This document shows, one piece after another, positions 45,146 through 55,622 of a stretch of 64,000 nt of DNA. Under the pieces are notes generated by a model. The model saw nothing but the letters and a program-made list of their open reading frames with translations, made no database searches and was not told the DNA's origin. Source of the DNA: Harmonia axyridis (taxonomy: Eukaryota; Arthropoda; Insecta; Coleoptera; Coccinellidae); contig NC_059507.1 in NCBI RefSeq assembly GCF_914767665.1, forward strand, positions 21,392,718 to 21,456,717, written 5' to 3'. The position numbers and the translations under genes are program-made. How positions within the stretch are numbered: the stretch's first letter is position 1; every line of letters begins with the position of its first letter.

Positions 45146-46703
45146 TGACTCAAATACTCCAGAAGAAACAGATTACAGTTTCCATATAGAAAACGATGAT
45201 GGTGTTGAACCAAACCCTCAAGATACATACGTATTCATCGTTGTAGGTGCTACAGGCAATTTCGCTGTCAACTGTCTCCTCCCTAGTCTCTGGCTGTTAT
45301 ATAAACACGGCTACCTTCCACCGAATACAACTGTAATAGGATTCTCAAGAAAACAATTCACCAATAAAGCATACGCAGAAAAAGTTTGTCCATACTTTCG
45401 GCACACTCAAGCAGAAAAAGGACTCATACAATGCTTTTTCAGTCACGTGATTTATTTTAGAGGCTGTTGTGACAACAGGGCAGACGTTCAAGAACTGAAC
45501 ACCAAGCTTGAAGAATTAGGAAGGGATAAGATCATGCATCTTTTCTACCATCTATCCTTGCCATCCCAAATTTACAAAGCCTGTACTCAACTCATTAAAG
45601 AAGAGGCTTTGTCGAAAAGCGGCAAGACAAGAATAGCAATAGAACAACCCTTCGCCCAAGATTTCACATCTTTCAGGAGCTTCAGAGACCACGTGACATC
45701 CAGTTTTGATCCGGACCAAATCTTCCTACAGGACCATTACCTTGGCAAAGAGATGATGGTCAGTCTCTTCTCACTCCGTTTTGGTAACATTATATTTGAG
45801 AAGGTCTGGGACAGAAGCACCATAGCTTCTGTACTTTTGATTATCGAGGAAACTTCCGACTGTTCCAAAGGCAACACATCCGATATTTTCGGTGTGATTA
45901 AGTCAGATATAATGACACACATGATGCAAATGATAGCTTTGATAGCGATGGCCAAACCAAGCAAATTCAATACAGAATTCATACGAAAAGCGAAATACAA
46001 AGTGTTATCACAGATTCCAGAAGTTGAGCTTGATAACGTTGTGTTAGGCCAGTACGTTGGCAACCCTGAAGGCACAGAGGAAGAGAGGGAATCATATAGG
46101 GATCACCTAAAGATAGACGAGGATTCTTTAACCTCAACGTTTGCTGTCGTTGTTGTCTTCATCAAGAACGATACATGGAGAGATGTCCCTTTCATTTGTA
46201 GATGTGGAAAAGCGATGAAAGATACTAAACAGGAAATAAGAATACAATTCAAGGAGTCCCCTGATAGTTTGTTCTCAACGAAGTTGATGAGGAATGAATT
46301 GGTGCTCCATTATGATCCTGGTGCTTCTGTTTGTCTCAAGATGGCGATGAAATCTCCTGGTATGGAGCACAAGTTGGATAACGTTCTCTTTAGTTTGTCT
46401 TATTCTGGAAGGCATATGAGTGTCAAGTTGCCAAATTCTTTTGCCAGGTTGTTATACGAGATGCTTTGCGAGAAAAGAGCCAATTTTGTTACTTTCGAGG
46501 AGATAAATGAGGTGTTCAGGGTGTTCACACCTGTTTTAAGAGTAATTGAGGAGAAAGAGTTGGAACCTTTGCCTTATGTTAGGGGTGGAAAAGGTCCAAT
46601 ACAAGCTGCAGAACTGATAAATGAAAATGATTACATTGATAGAGAACAACTTTTGGCACACAAAAGGAAACAGAAAGAAAAAATGAAAATGAAAGGAATG
46701 TAA
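45141..46703 (+). CDS. Glucose-6-phosphate dehydrogenase-like protein, intronless, substrate Lys replaced
   Basis: 520 residues in one exon, the usual length for animal G6PD, which makes 6-phosphogluconolactone and NADPH from glucose 6-phosphate. N-terminal dinucleotide fold with VVGATGNFA at 35-42 (family motif GASGDLA, so the Asp is Asn). The substrate region DHYLGKE at 198-204 is kept. The segment IEQPFAQDF at 167-175 has Gln169 where G6PD enzymes have the substrate Lys of EKPFG. The general-base His is kept as His260 in IMTHMMQM, but its usual Asp partner position appears to be Ser255. The C-terminal domain is well conserved (VVLGQYVGNPEG, PFICRCGKAM, RNELVLHYDPG, FRVFTPVL, PYVRGGKGP) and ends in a Lys-rich tail. 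No stop codons over 1.56 kb argue for constraint. Probably a retrotransposed paralogue with weak, altered or no dehydrogenase activity. Confidence 0.9.
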   Translation: MADSNTPEETDYSFHIENDDGVEPNPQDTYVFIVVGATGNFAVNCLLPSLWLLYKHGYLPPNTTVIGFSRKQFTNKAYAEKVCPYFRHTQAEKGLIQCFFSHVIYFRGCCDNRADVQELNTKLEELGRDKIMHLFYHLSLPSQIYKACTQLIKEEALSKSGKTRIAIEQPFAQDFTSFRSFRDHVTSSFDPDQIFLQDHYLGKEMMVSLFSLRFGNIIFEKVWDRSTIASVLLIIEETSDCSKGNTSDIFGVIKSDIMTHMMQMIALIAMAKPSKFNTEFIRKAKYKVLSQIPEVELDNVVLGQYVGNPEGTEEERESYRDHLKIDEDSLTSTFAVVVVFIKNDTWRDVPFICRCGKAMKDTKQEIRIQFKESPDSLFSTKLMRNELVLHYDPGASVCLKMAMKSPGMEHKLDNVLFSLSYSGRHMSVKLPNSFARLLYEMLCEKRANFVTFEEINEVFRVFTPVLRVIEEKELEPLPYVRGGKGPIQAAELINENDYIDREQLLAHKRKQKEKMKMKGM

Positions 46704-46737
46704 TTGCAGATGTTTTATATTTTTAATCAAAAATTTT

Positions 46738-46766
46738 GAAGCACTATGTGGTTTTTTAGTGCTTCT
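46738..46766 (+). other. Hairpin after the G6PD-like stop
   Basis: GAAGCACT and AGTGCTTC form an 8-bp perfect stem about 35 bases past the stop. Its role is unknown; AT-rich sequence up to 47940 shows no gene. Confidence 0.5.
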
Positions 46767-47940
46767 CTATTAATTCTTCTTTCGTCTTCTTCAATTTGCA
46801 TTTTTTCTTCAGAGTAGGTAATTGAATATGTACAAAAATTATTCTTTTACATTACAATTTTCTTTTAATCATGGTCATTTTTGATTTATGTATTCTATTT
46901 CAATGCAACTTATATGTATGAACGTTTTTACCTTTTTTTTATGTATTTTCAATAATTAAATATGATTCACAAGAGTCAAGATTGTTTTCCAATAATAATG
47001 GTACAATTTAAAATGGTTATAATATCAACATCCTGAAATATGTTGGGAATAATTCAATGAAAATATTATTCAGTTATTCGAATACCAAGTATGGCTTAGT
47101 ACTTGGTACAGGTACTTTTGTTTTTGTATTGTGTAAAAATAATCACTTTCAAATTTGTCTACAATAAGATTAAAAGTAAGTCGATTAACTGAATAATATA
47201 ATGAATTCTTGAATTTTTCGCAGTACATATTCACAAATGAGTAGTTTTCATGATTAAATGCCATAACATACGGAACACAAACGACATAAACATGTCGAAA
47301 AATTATACAGTGTTGCCATTATAACCATTAAATCGTATAATTTCTATTAAAAAACCATTACAAAAGATTTTTATTCCAACTAGAACTAGTTGTTTTGTAT
47401 CAAACTTCTTTCGAATTCTATAAGCTCATTCGTCAGGTGGATATACATTTCTTCTGGTAAATTTTTTCTGCAAAATGATTAAGAATTAATGATTAGGTAT
47501 AAAATTCATTCAGTCATTCTTGATGAATGTTTCTCAATATCAGAATCAGAATTGAATTCATGGATGGAAGACGAAATAATTGAAAATGGCTTTCATGGTT
47601 ATGAATGATGATCAATGATCTAATTACATCAATGTAGTTAGAGAGAGAGAGATAGTTATCTACTGCAATTAGGAGTGAAATGCATAATGTTTACATCAGC
47701 TGATCAGAGTCACAACATGATTTTGATTAGTTCATACCGAACTAATCGATACTATCATCATTATATCATTGTTTGAAATTCAAATTTCTGTATTGTCTCC
47801 TTCAATCAGAGAACAGGAAATTCAACCTTTCTCTCTTCAATATTGGAGTCAATGCTCTGCACTGCACGATCGCTGAAGGGCGTATCTAAGTATGTATTAT
47901 TAGAATATTGGGTATGATGATACACATATAGTGGTTCAAA

Positions 47941-48285
47941 ATGACTTGCAAAAGGCGTAATGGAGGAAGGTCCAAACATGAACGTGGTCATGTTAAGCCC
48001 GTCCGTTGCACCGACTGTGCAAGATGCGTCCCCAAAGATAAGGCAATCAAAAAATTCGTGATTAGGAATATCGTCGAAGCTGCCGCTGTCAGAGATGTCA
48101 CCGAGGCTTCAGTATATAACCAATACATATTGCCCAAACTTTATGCCAAGTTGCACTACTGTGTGTCTTGCGCCATCCACAGCAAAGTAGTAAGAAATAG
48201 GTCTAAGAAAGATAGGAGGATCAGAACACCCCCACAGAGGAACTTCCCTGGTAGAGACCAGAGGACCCAACCTCAGAGGAAATGA
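47941..48285 (+). CDS. RpS26: Ribosomal protein eS26, intronless copy
   Basis: 114 codons, uninterrupted, with the full eS26 layout: N-terminal KRRNGGRSKHERGHVK, first Cys pair in RCTDCARC, the hallmark VPKDKAIKKFVIRNIVEAAA, second Cys pair in HYCVSCAIHSKVVRNRS, and a basic tail RIRTPPQRNFPGRDQRTQ. All four zinc-type cysteines are present. eS26 sits in the small ribosomal subunit near the mRNA exit. Animal eS26 genes usually have introns, and this copy has none, so a retrocopy is likely. No poly-A tail or target duplication is visible after the stop. Small oddities are KHERG and KPVRC near the N-terminus. It could be a working retrogene or a young pseudogene that still happens to be open. Confidence 0.85.
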   Translation: MTCKRRNGGRSKHERGHVKPVRCTDCARCVPKDKAIKKFVIRNIVEAAAVRDVTEASVYNQYILPKLYAKLHYCVSCAIHSKVVRNRSKKDRRIRTPPQRNFPGRDQRTQPQRK

Positions 48286-50414
48286 GTATTGAATCTGTGA
48301 CCAAAGTCAGTGTAGCTTCATTAGTTAGTTTATGTAACGTATCAAGTTCTAGTTGATAACGCTAGTACACAAATTTCAGTTTAATAATTTGTTACATTTT
48401 TCGAATCATAGGACTGATCAGGAAAAATACAAAAATTTCGAAGTTGTTTTTGTTCGTTTTTTTTTAATATAGCATCGAGAATTTATTTTACATTTAAGAA
48501 ATAATATTTGATGACGAATAAATGAATAAGTATATATCAATGTTAGGGTTTATGTAGAAAATTTGTAAAAAGAAAAAAGTAGGTCGACAATGTGATGAGA
48601 TACTCTGCATATGACGCTTTTACGATGCGGGAGTATTGTTACTGCCTCACATATAAATCCATTCAAATTTATGAGCATCTGTTAGCTGTGTGAAAGTTGC
48701 AGTATCGATACAGTAACTCCACAAGAAATTACGATATAATTTATAATTGAATCTATTGTAAACAACCTCCTGCACTGATTGGATCATTAGGATGACAATA
48801 TACACATTGTTTCGTGTTTTTCCTTCAGATCGATATTCTTTGGGAACGCGAATACTCTTTGTACACCTTTCATTGAATTTGTGATGAAAGGCAATCGATA
48901 TTACGCTAAAAGAAAACGTTTCATAAGGAAATTTTTTTCCACACTGTTCGTTTGATACATTTCAATTAATTTCGTTCATGTAACAGATATGATTTGATGA
49001 TAAGGATTTTGAAATATCAATATTTCCGTCTGTTTTGTTTGAATTATTTGTTGTTATTAATAGAACAGAAGAAAATAAGTAAGGTTTTCAAATCGAATGA
49101 ATATTATATATATGTTTTTTCTTTCTAGACGAACTCCTGTTCCTACATATTCCAATGATGATCAAACGAATTCAAGAAGAAGCTTTTACTATATTGATGA
49201 AAATCAATATTCCTTCTAGAGCGTCCTTTCCCCGAACAGAGAACTGAATGCAATACCGTTTCGTCACGATTGATGTATTTTTCGAATTATGAGTCGAAAA
49301 TCGTCCCAAACAATAAGATTTGACTCGGCGATGACGAATACGTGGTGAAATTCAACATATATGTTGTACCGTAAACACGATAACTCTCGAACGGAAAACT
49401 GAAATTTTCAAGGTGAATTCGGATCTTGAATGAAGTGCAAAGACGTCGTTAGCCAAACTGCCGCCCTATGCAGGGACCCAATTTGCCGCCCTAACTCAAG
49501 TCAAATCTGCAGTAAGCAAAAAATTATTATTAGGTAATCGGGGTCTTCTCCCGAAAAAACTAAAGGAATTTCTACGAAAAATGTGATAACATAGGGGAAA
49601 TATTAATTAACAAAAAAGCGACAATTTCAAATCTTTACAAAAAAATTAAACTCATTTTGGGATTGGTAAGAAAAAATTAGCTTTTGTCTTTTCTCTTCAC
49701 ATAAGTCGCATTAGAGTATTCCTGGACTCTCATATTTCAGAGCGGTGGCGATATTTTGTCAAGTTCGATGACTATAACTTCATAAAATCATCTATGGGCG
49801 TTTTTCCTGGAAGAAGAAATCCTAAAAATCCCTGATTCTTATATTCCTTTTTCGTCATTATTCATAAAATGATTTGTGGGATACTTTGATACATCTACAA
49901 ATCTATTTATTAATGCCATCTTTTCTACGTGACTTACATCGTAGGTATAAATTGAGAAATTTGAGGTTTATTTTCATCTTTAGAAGTATGTTTCATTGTA
50001 ATTTCATTATGTGAATTAAATTTATGACGTCACTCTTACCGCACAATTGTAAATTTGCTTTAAGAAATAAAGGGATTATTATTATTATTACCCAGTGCCG
50101 AAAAAATGCTTGAAAAAAACCATTATAGGTAGCATTACCTATGATGGTGATTAATACATATCTTACGTTTCTGGCATTATTTAATTAGCGGTCAACCATC
50201 CAGATACTTACCACGTCCAACTTTTGTTTGCGTATAAAAAAATAATTCAATTATTGAGGAATTATTTCCATCAACTTTCTGGAAATATAACGATAGGGAA
50301 AATGATGACCAAATCGATATTTCAATGTTTATGATAGGATAAAAATCATAAAAAAATCAGAAGCTCTTTAGGCAATTCTCCCCTTTTAATGTTGACTCTC
50401 CAACAGTGATTTCT
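48286..50414. other. Spacer with repeat debris
   Basis: Contains family C (49205-49440), a hAT-like tip with GCCGCCCTA repeats (about 49441-49500) and an ATT microsatellite at 50078-50092 that follows AATAAAGGG and looks like the tail of a non-LTR insertion. No gene. Confidence 0.5.
49205..49440 (+). repeat. Dispersed repeat family C, copy 5
   Basis: The best-preserved copy: CCCCGAACAGAGAACTGAAT, TCGTCACGATTGATGTATTT, TTTGACTCGGCGATGACGAA and GTAAACACGATAACTCTCGA in order. Confidence 0.7.
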
Positions 50415-52275
50415 TCATTTCTGACTCAATACTCTGCACTCCAATATCTTCTTCACATCTTCACATGTCGATACCCCTTTGATCTTCCCCATACATTCCA
50501 AAAAGGCCTTCTTGTTAGGAATTCGTTCAAGCATCTGATCGTTCTCTAATTTTTCCACGAGAATATTTCCAGTGGAATCGATAATACCCTTTTTTTCTAG
50601 CACGCATTTCGGAAGACAAAGCATTTCATCAGGGATTGAATTGATGTCGAAGTTACCACCCTTGTTTGCGTCGTGGAGTTGTTTGAGGGTGTTTGGGGTC
50701 ACTTTCACTCCAGTGGCCTTCATGCATTCTTCCAGATTAAAATTTCCCAACTGCGAAATCAATAGGAAAATAAAAATCAGTGAGAAATTGAAAGGTTTTC
50801 TTTGGAAATTAAAGATGGATTTCAGAGACAAGAAAGACCAATGATTAACTAATTTTATAAACAATTTAAGGAAATTAGTCCTGAAAGTTTCAGCGAAAAA
50901 TTGTTTTTAGTAGAGGAAAACATACTTTATGTCTACAAAAATAAATGAGCTCTTTGTATGAATTTGAAATATCCATTCGAATTTTTCAGTAATCTTTATT
51001 GAGCACATATAAGGGCGTAGATATGGGGGGGTACAATTTCATCTTTTGAAAGTCCGGGGGGCGGGGGTAATTATATTAATTATAAAATTTCGGAATTCTC
51101 GCCAAAACGTATAACGAAATTTTTTCCCTGATACAACGTGGTTTTCTCGTGATCTGCCAAAGTTTAGCTACTCCTCCCTCCTCAGCGTTTTTAAGATTCC
51201 ACCTTTTTTCAGGAGAAACATTCCTCTGATTTGCCGTCCTCATCTACCTCAAGCAAGAATTTAAAACACTTGTTTACGTCTTCATTTTTGAATTTGGAAA
51301 AACCATTATTTCAACGTTTGAAAAAAAAAGATCTACGCCCTTGAGCACATAAAAGCCGATATTTTCAATGTGCAGAAATATTTCTATAAGGATGCAATCA
51401 AAAATGTTCATATTATTCTTTTCAGGGTCGCCGCCAGGCATTTTGGCGCCCCGGCAAAATAAAATTTCGCCGCCCTGTTTTTCCTTATTTATCTGAATTT
51501 TCGTTAAAGGGGCCTATTTTATTCCTCTCAGGCCACCGGCCCTGATCCTTTTTCAAAATACGAGGTTAAAAAAAATAGGTATTCGTCAAATCAAGGAAAT
51601 ATATTGTTGAGTATGTAAATATAAATAAATTGTGAAGCATTTTTCGGAATATAATAAATAATTTTGATTGTTTATCATATGCAAAATATTCGAAAGAATT
51701 TGAACATGCAATTAACAATACCTTTTTTTAATAAAAAATGTTCAGATTTCAAATTTTTTTAACTCCTGTTTTTTAACACCCAGTTGCAGGAACATTCAGT
51801 CAAAATTAATGCCGCGTTAAAATTCTAATCCTCCATTAAACAGTGGATGTAGCCAATAGATTTTTCCTTCTGGAGGACAATTTGAAATCGTTTGGTTATT
51901 AGACCACATTATTGTACTTTCAACTCTAATAACATTTAAACTCGATATGGCCCATCATTATCATTAATTCTTATGTACACTTATTAGATTAGTTTTTCCC
52001 ATCATTCAAGAACTACTATAAATAATTTATCAATGTAATGTTCAAGTTAGTCTTCTTATTGGTTTCATACTAGAGAGTACTCATATTATTGTAAACTTGT
52101 GACAAATAAATCATTTTTAATAGTGAATCCACAAGCTTTTACATAATTATATTTTTCATTTGAACACACAAAGCAATTTGTTAGGGAAGCGAAACAAATA
52201 TTATAATTTATAACTTACCGCCTGTATGCAACAAATGAAAACAAATGTATAAATTACTAGAAGTTTGGTAAACAT
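50415..52275 (-). CDS. Odorant-binding protein, classic six-cysteine type
   Basis: Exon 1 is 52275-52219 (19 codons, a signal peptide MFTKLLVIYTFVFICCIQA) with donor GTAAGT. Exon 2 is 50750-50415 (acceptor TTTCGCAG, stop TGA). The product is 130 residues. The mature part has exactly six cysteines spaced C-35-C-3-C-36-C-9-C-8-C; the 3 and 8 spacings are diagnostic of classic insect odorant-binding proteins. These are small secreted helical proteins stabilised by three disulfides that carry hydrophobic ligands in sensory lymph or other fluids. Which ligand cannot be told from sequence. Intron 1 (50751-52218) contains two hAT MITEs. Confidence 0.93.
51010..51343. mobile_element. hAT MITE in the odorant-binding protein intron (334 bp)
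   Basis: Tips TAAGGGCGTAGATA and GATCTACGCCCTTG are inverted; AGCACATA flanks both sides exactly (51002-51009 and 51344-51351). Non-coding, with G-runs near the left end. Confidence 0.85.
51423..51544. mobile_element. Mini hAT MITE in the same intron (122 bp)
   Basis: CAGGGTCGCCGCC start and GGCCACCGGCCCTG end. Flanks ATTCTTTT and ATCCTTTT match 7 of 8. Confidence 0.7.
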
Positions 52276-52319
52276 GTTAATGTCGAGAGTGTTTTTGAAT
52301 GTAATTCATCAAGAAGTCC

Positions 52320-52347
52320 TGATTTTGGCATTAATGATGGAATTATA
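52320..52347 (-). promoter_or_regulatory. Possible core promoter of the odorant-binding protein gene
   Basis: TATAATT begins at 52347 on the minus strand, and AATCAGGA has its A at 52320, 27 bases on. The 5' UTR would be about 45 bases. Confidence 0.4.
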
Positions 52348-52754
52348 ATTACATCCGCTGTTATGTTGATTACCATTACATAGGTATCAACTTATCAGCA
52401 TTTTTGATCTGGTTTGATGCTCACTGAATTATTTGTGTGAATTAGAAGCATCTGAATAATCCAGGTAATAAAGGAAGTAAATGAGTTATACCTTCCTAAT
52501 TTCACATTTATTTTTAGACGGAAAAAAGTCAATGGACACAAATTTAAAAAAAACTTATATGATCCTCTTGTAGGCCAGCATGAGTTCTGCAGTGATTATG
52601 TTACATATTTTCCCCAATGAGTTTTTTTTTCGCTCAAGTCTGGCTCCATTTGGTTTCTTATGGGTTTTATTATGTTCTTTATTTTCTTGTATATTTATTT
52701 TCCCATTCTGTAATTGACCTCGGCTGTAGAATGCTGTAATTTTCAAATTTCCTT

Positions 52755-52995
52755 TCTAACAGGATCTTTAACGTTTGGAATGGTTTGCCGTCCTCAGTTG
52801 TAACCGCTCTCTCGGTTAATGTGTTCAAAAATCGTTTCGACAGATTTTACAGAATGTGCTCTGAGTGACAACGGTACTGTGGGTTTATTTTGTTGTTAAT
52901 TTATTTATTCGAGAATTCTTGTTCATTATTTTGTATTGAGGTTATAGGCTTTGCCTCAACTCTTATTTTTATTGATAATAATAATAAATAAAAAA
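52755..52995 (+). pseudogene. 3' end of a CR1/L2/jockey-like non-LTR element
   Basis: The plus strand encodes NVWNGLPSSVVTALSVNVFK then NRFDRFYRMCSE and a stop at about 52869, the familiar C-terminal end of a reverse-transcriptase ORF. It is followed by a short 3' UTR and a tail of ATAATAATAATAA. Strongly 5'-truncated. Neighbouring 52348-52754 is unassigned. Confidence 0.75.
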
Positions 52996-53329
52996 AATAA
53001 ATGAATATTACTATTTGTTTTCGATATTCTGCTTCTAGTAACGTCTTGTTCAACGTGAGAATTTGCATCAAGCTTTAAACTGCTATCATAAACCTAAACG
53101 ACAAACGTTCCACTGAGTCGGATTTGTTGTAATTTTTTTTTTATACAGTAGATATTATCTACAAGCTGTATGACAAATTTTACAAAAGCTGTGCTCATTC
53201 TGAACATTTTTTTCTATGAATATATGTAGGTTCCAATTCATTTTCAAAGTAGCTCAAAAAACGAAAATAACAGTTTATCTATATAACAACTAGAACATTG
53301 TAGTTGGTCTTCAACAACATGCACAAAAT

Positions 53330-53480
53330 AATAGATTCATTTCGCTTGTCATATGGTCAGACGAGGCTTGTTTCAGTGAGGACAGTATCGAAAACAATCA
53401 TAACGAACAATAATTATGGACACTGCAGAATTCATAACCAAGACCAAGACGATTCCAGATTTTTTTTAATGTCAACGTTT
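53330..53480 (+). pseudogene. IS630/Tc1-like transposase, part before the non-LTR insertion
   Basis: The plus strand reads FISLVIWSDEACFSEDSIEN NHNEQ, the first catalytic Asp region, then stops and FNVNV, which is the block resumed at 54851. It is split from its other half by 1.37 kb of non-LTR sequence. Confidence 0.7.
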
Positions 53481-54850
53481 CTTTGGAAAGACATGGGGCC
53501 TGAGACCTGTCACCTATGCGTCTTTAGCATGGTGAAAAAAAATATTAGAGTTCACCACACGCAACACTGACAGCAGAAATTGCAGAGGCTGACCTGAATT
53601 TGTATAACGGGGGCTATACACGCCTTACTCCCAAAGCAGCGCTTGAGGTAATACTTGATCCTTCTCCTTTACACTGACATGTGGGAAAATGTAGCTTGCT
53701 GGAAGCAATTAACCAATGGGAATCTCCGTCCGAAAACTGTATTGGACATATGGGGATATTCAATCGATTAGATTCAAACCTCTTGAAAAATACCTCGGAT
53801 GTGATATGACAACTATCTTCGATTTCGAAGTTCTCTTTGAAGCGGTCATTGATGACCGTCTCAGCGCAATGAAGTTCGTAAATCGCTTGGTGAAGAAGTC
53901 CTCAACGGTATACCATACCGTTGGATCGAAATCAGAGAGGGCCACAGGTATTTGGATCTCTATATTCCTTGGAAGAGAGCACTGTATCTTGCAAACCGAG
54001 ACACTAGCTGTCTATTCTTGTGCCCAAAAATATTTCAAAAGAAATCTCAAAGGGGCGCGTATTTACATCACTACGGACAGCCAAGCCACGCTGAGATTCT
54101 TGGAATATAATATAATATATAATAATAATAATAAACTTTATTTAGCACTCGGCTATTGAATCATATAGCCAGGGGTCTCTACTGACATGGGAGTGCCGTA
54201 AAACCATAAAGAAACTGCCCAGTGGTAAAGAGGTAACTCTACTATTGGTACCGGGACATTGTGGTATTGAAGAAAACGAAAAAGCCGATGAACTTGCAAG
54301 AAGGGCATCAAGGTTAACACCTGTTGATTCTGAGCCTTCCTATGGGCTTGGAAAAGACCAATATAAGGCAGGGGTCCAACAATGGGAGTGACAATAGAAA
54401 AAACCCTCTAGAGGAACACTCCGGGACTTGCGCAGGAAAATTAATTTTTGGTGCTCTCACCGACCTATACCAGGAAGCTCTTGAAGCTACCACGAGCTGA
54501 GCTGGTGGGACTGCTGACAGGACACTGTCGGTGAAAATTCTTTTTGTACTACAAGTCAGCAGATGAGATCTATAGCTCTGAGGAGAGGAGGGAGAAACTA
54601 CCGAGCACAAAGTGTGCAAATGTTCGTGGCTGACTGGCCACTTGCATGGGAAAATCAGTTCTGGATACTCACGAAGTAATAGCCGAGGCTCCTAAGAATG
54701 TCATCGGTTTCGTTAACAGCATCGACAGCCTCCCTGGGTTGGTTTGAATGAGTATGTAGGGTTAAGAACAAAATATCAATTTGGTCGTAGTTCCCGGAAG
54801 GCTTACTGAACCGCAAGAACCCCGATGCAGTGAAATAATAAATATAATAG
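53481..54850 (+). mobile_element. 5'-truncated jockey/R1-like non-LTR insertion
   Basis: The end of a reverse-transcriptase region (GGYTRLTPKAALEVILD), then RNase H (ETLAVYSCAQKYF, ITTDSQATLRFLE, LLLVPGHCGIEENEKADELA) and degenerate C-terminal text, ending in an A-rich AATAATAAATATAATAG tail. Flanked by TGTCAACGTT (53470-53479) and TGTCAACGCT (54851-54860), a 10-bp target duplication with one mismatch. An AAT microsatellite with a short unrelated insert (54107-54170) interrupts the RNase H. Many stops. Confidence 0.75.
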
Positions 54851-55360
54851 TGTCAACGCTTGGGGTGGGATTTTCAACAATGATTTGATGCCAGTAGATG
54901 TTATAAATGATCGTTCAGGTGCAGATATGTATGGAAGTTTTTCGAGCTGCTTGGTTAAATGAAAATTTCCCGCATGAATGGATAGGTATAGTGGGAATAA
55001 TGCCATGGCTACCTAGCTCCCAGGATCTGAATCCGTTAGACTTTTATTTAATGATATCATATGAAACAGCTTGTCTACTATGTTAAAATCAACAAATACT
55101 TTAAATAATTAAAAATGCAGCAAACCAAATAGGAAACGACCCAAATCTGATCCACCGAGTATTGGAATCTTCAGTTCGCCGATGAGAGGCTTGGAATCAT
55201 GCCGAAGGGAAAAACAATATTCAAAGTTCAACAAGAAAATATTTCTTCCAAATCTCGTAAACGAAATCGAATGTTCATGAGAAAAAATGTTCAGAAGGAG
55301 TGCAACTATGCTATGATCTGTCAAAGTTTGTTACAGAGCTTGTAGAACACCCCCTATGTA
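54851..55360 (+). pseudogene. IS630/Tc1-like transposase, part after the non-LTR insertion
   Basis: Read across frames: SVNAWGGIFNNDLMPVDVIN DR, NENFPHEWIG, LPSSQDLNPLDFYL (last catalytic region; SPD changed to SQD) and a degraded tail, followed by a tip-like GAACACCCCCTATG at 55346-55359. It continues the order of the 53330-53480 piece. Confidence 0.7.
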
Positions 55361-55615
55361 CATTTTCTTTGGTTCTGGTTGCGCAATAAACATGTGAATT
55401 TGTAGTTTCGAAATTAGAGGATAAAAATATTTGAAGTGGTCATATTCACGGAACCCCTTTGTAGATTTGACCTATAAACGAACTTGACCAAGACATCCGT
55501 AATTTGAACCTTTCCCTGAATATTTCAAGATTTAGTAGTTTCTCATAGTAAGAAGGAAACAAAGATAAGACTTGGTAGAAACATATATTTTACAAAAAAA
55601 ATTAGATATTTACAT

Positions 55616-55622
55616 ATTTATT
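55616..55622 (-). terminator. AATAAA overlapping the P450 stop codon
   Basis: The last codons read GAATAAATA, so the TAA stop is inside an AATAAA hexamer. If used, the 3' UTR would be very short. A later signal is possible. Confidence 0.3.

Noticed and set aside
45737..46075. 112-codon open frame on the minus strand inside the G6PD-like gene
   Set aside because: Antisense shadow of a conserved coding region.
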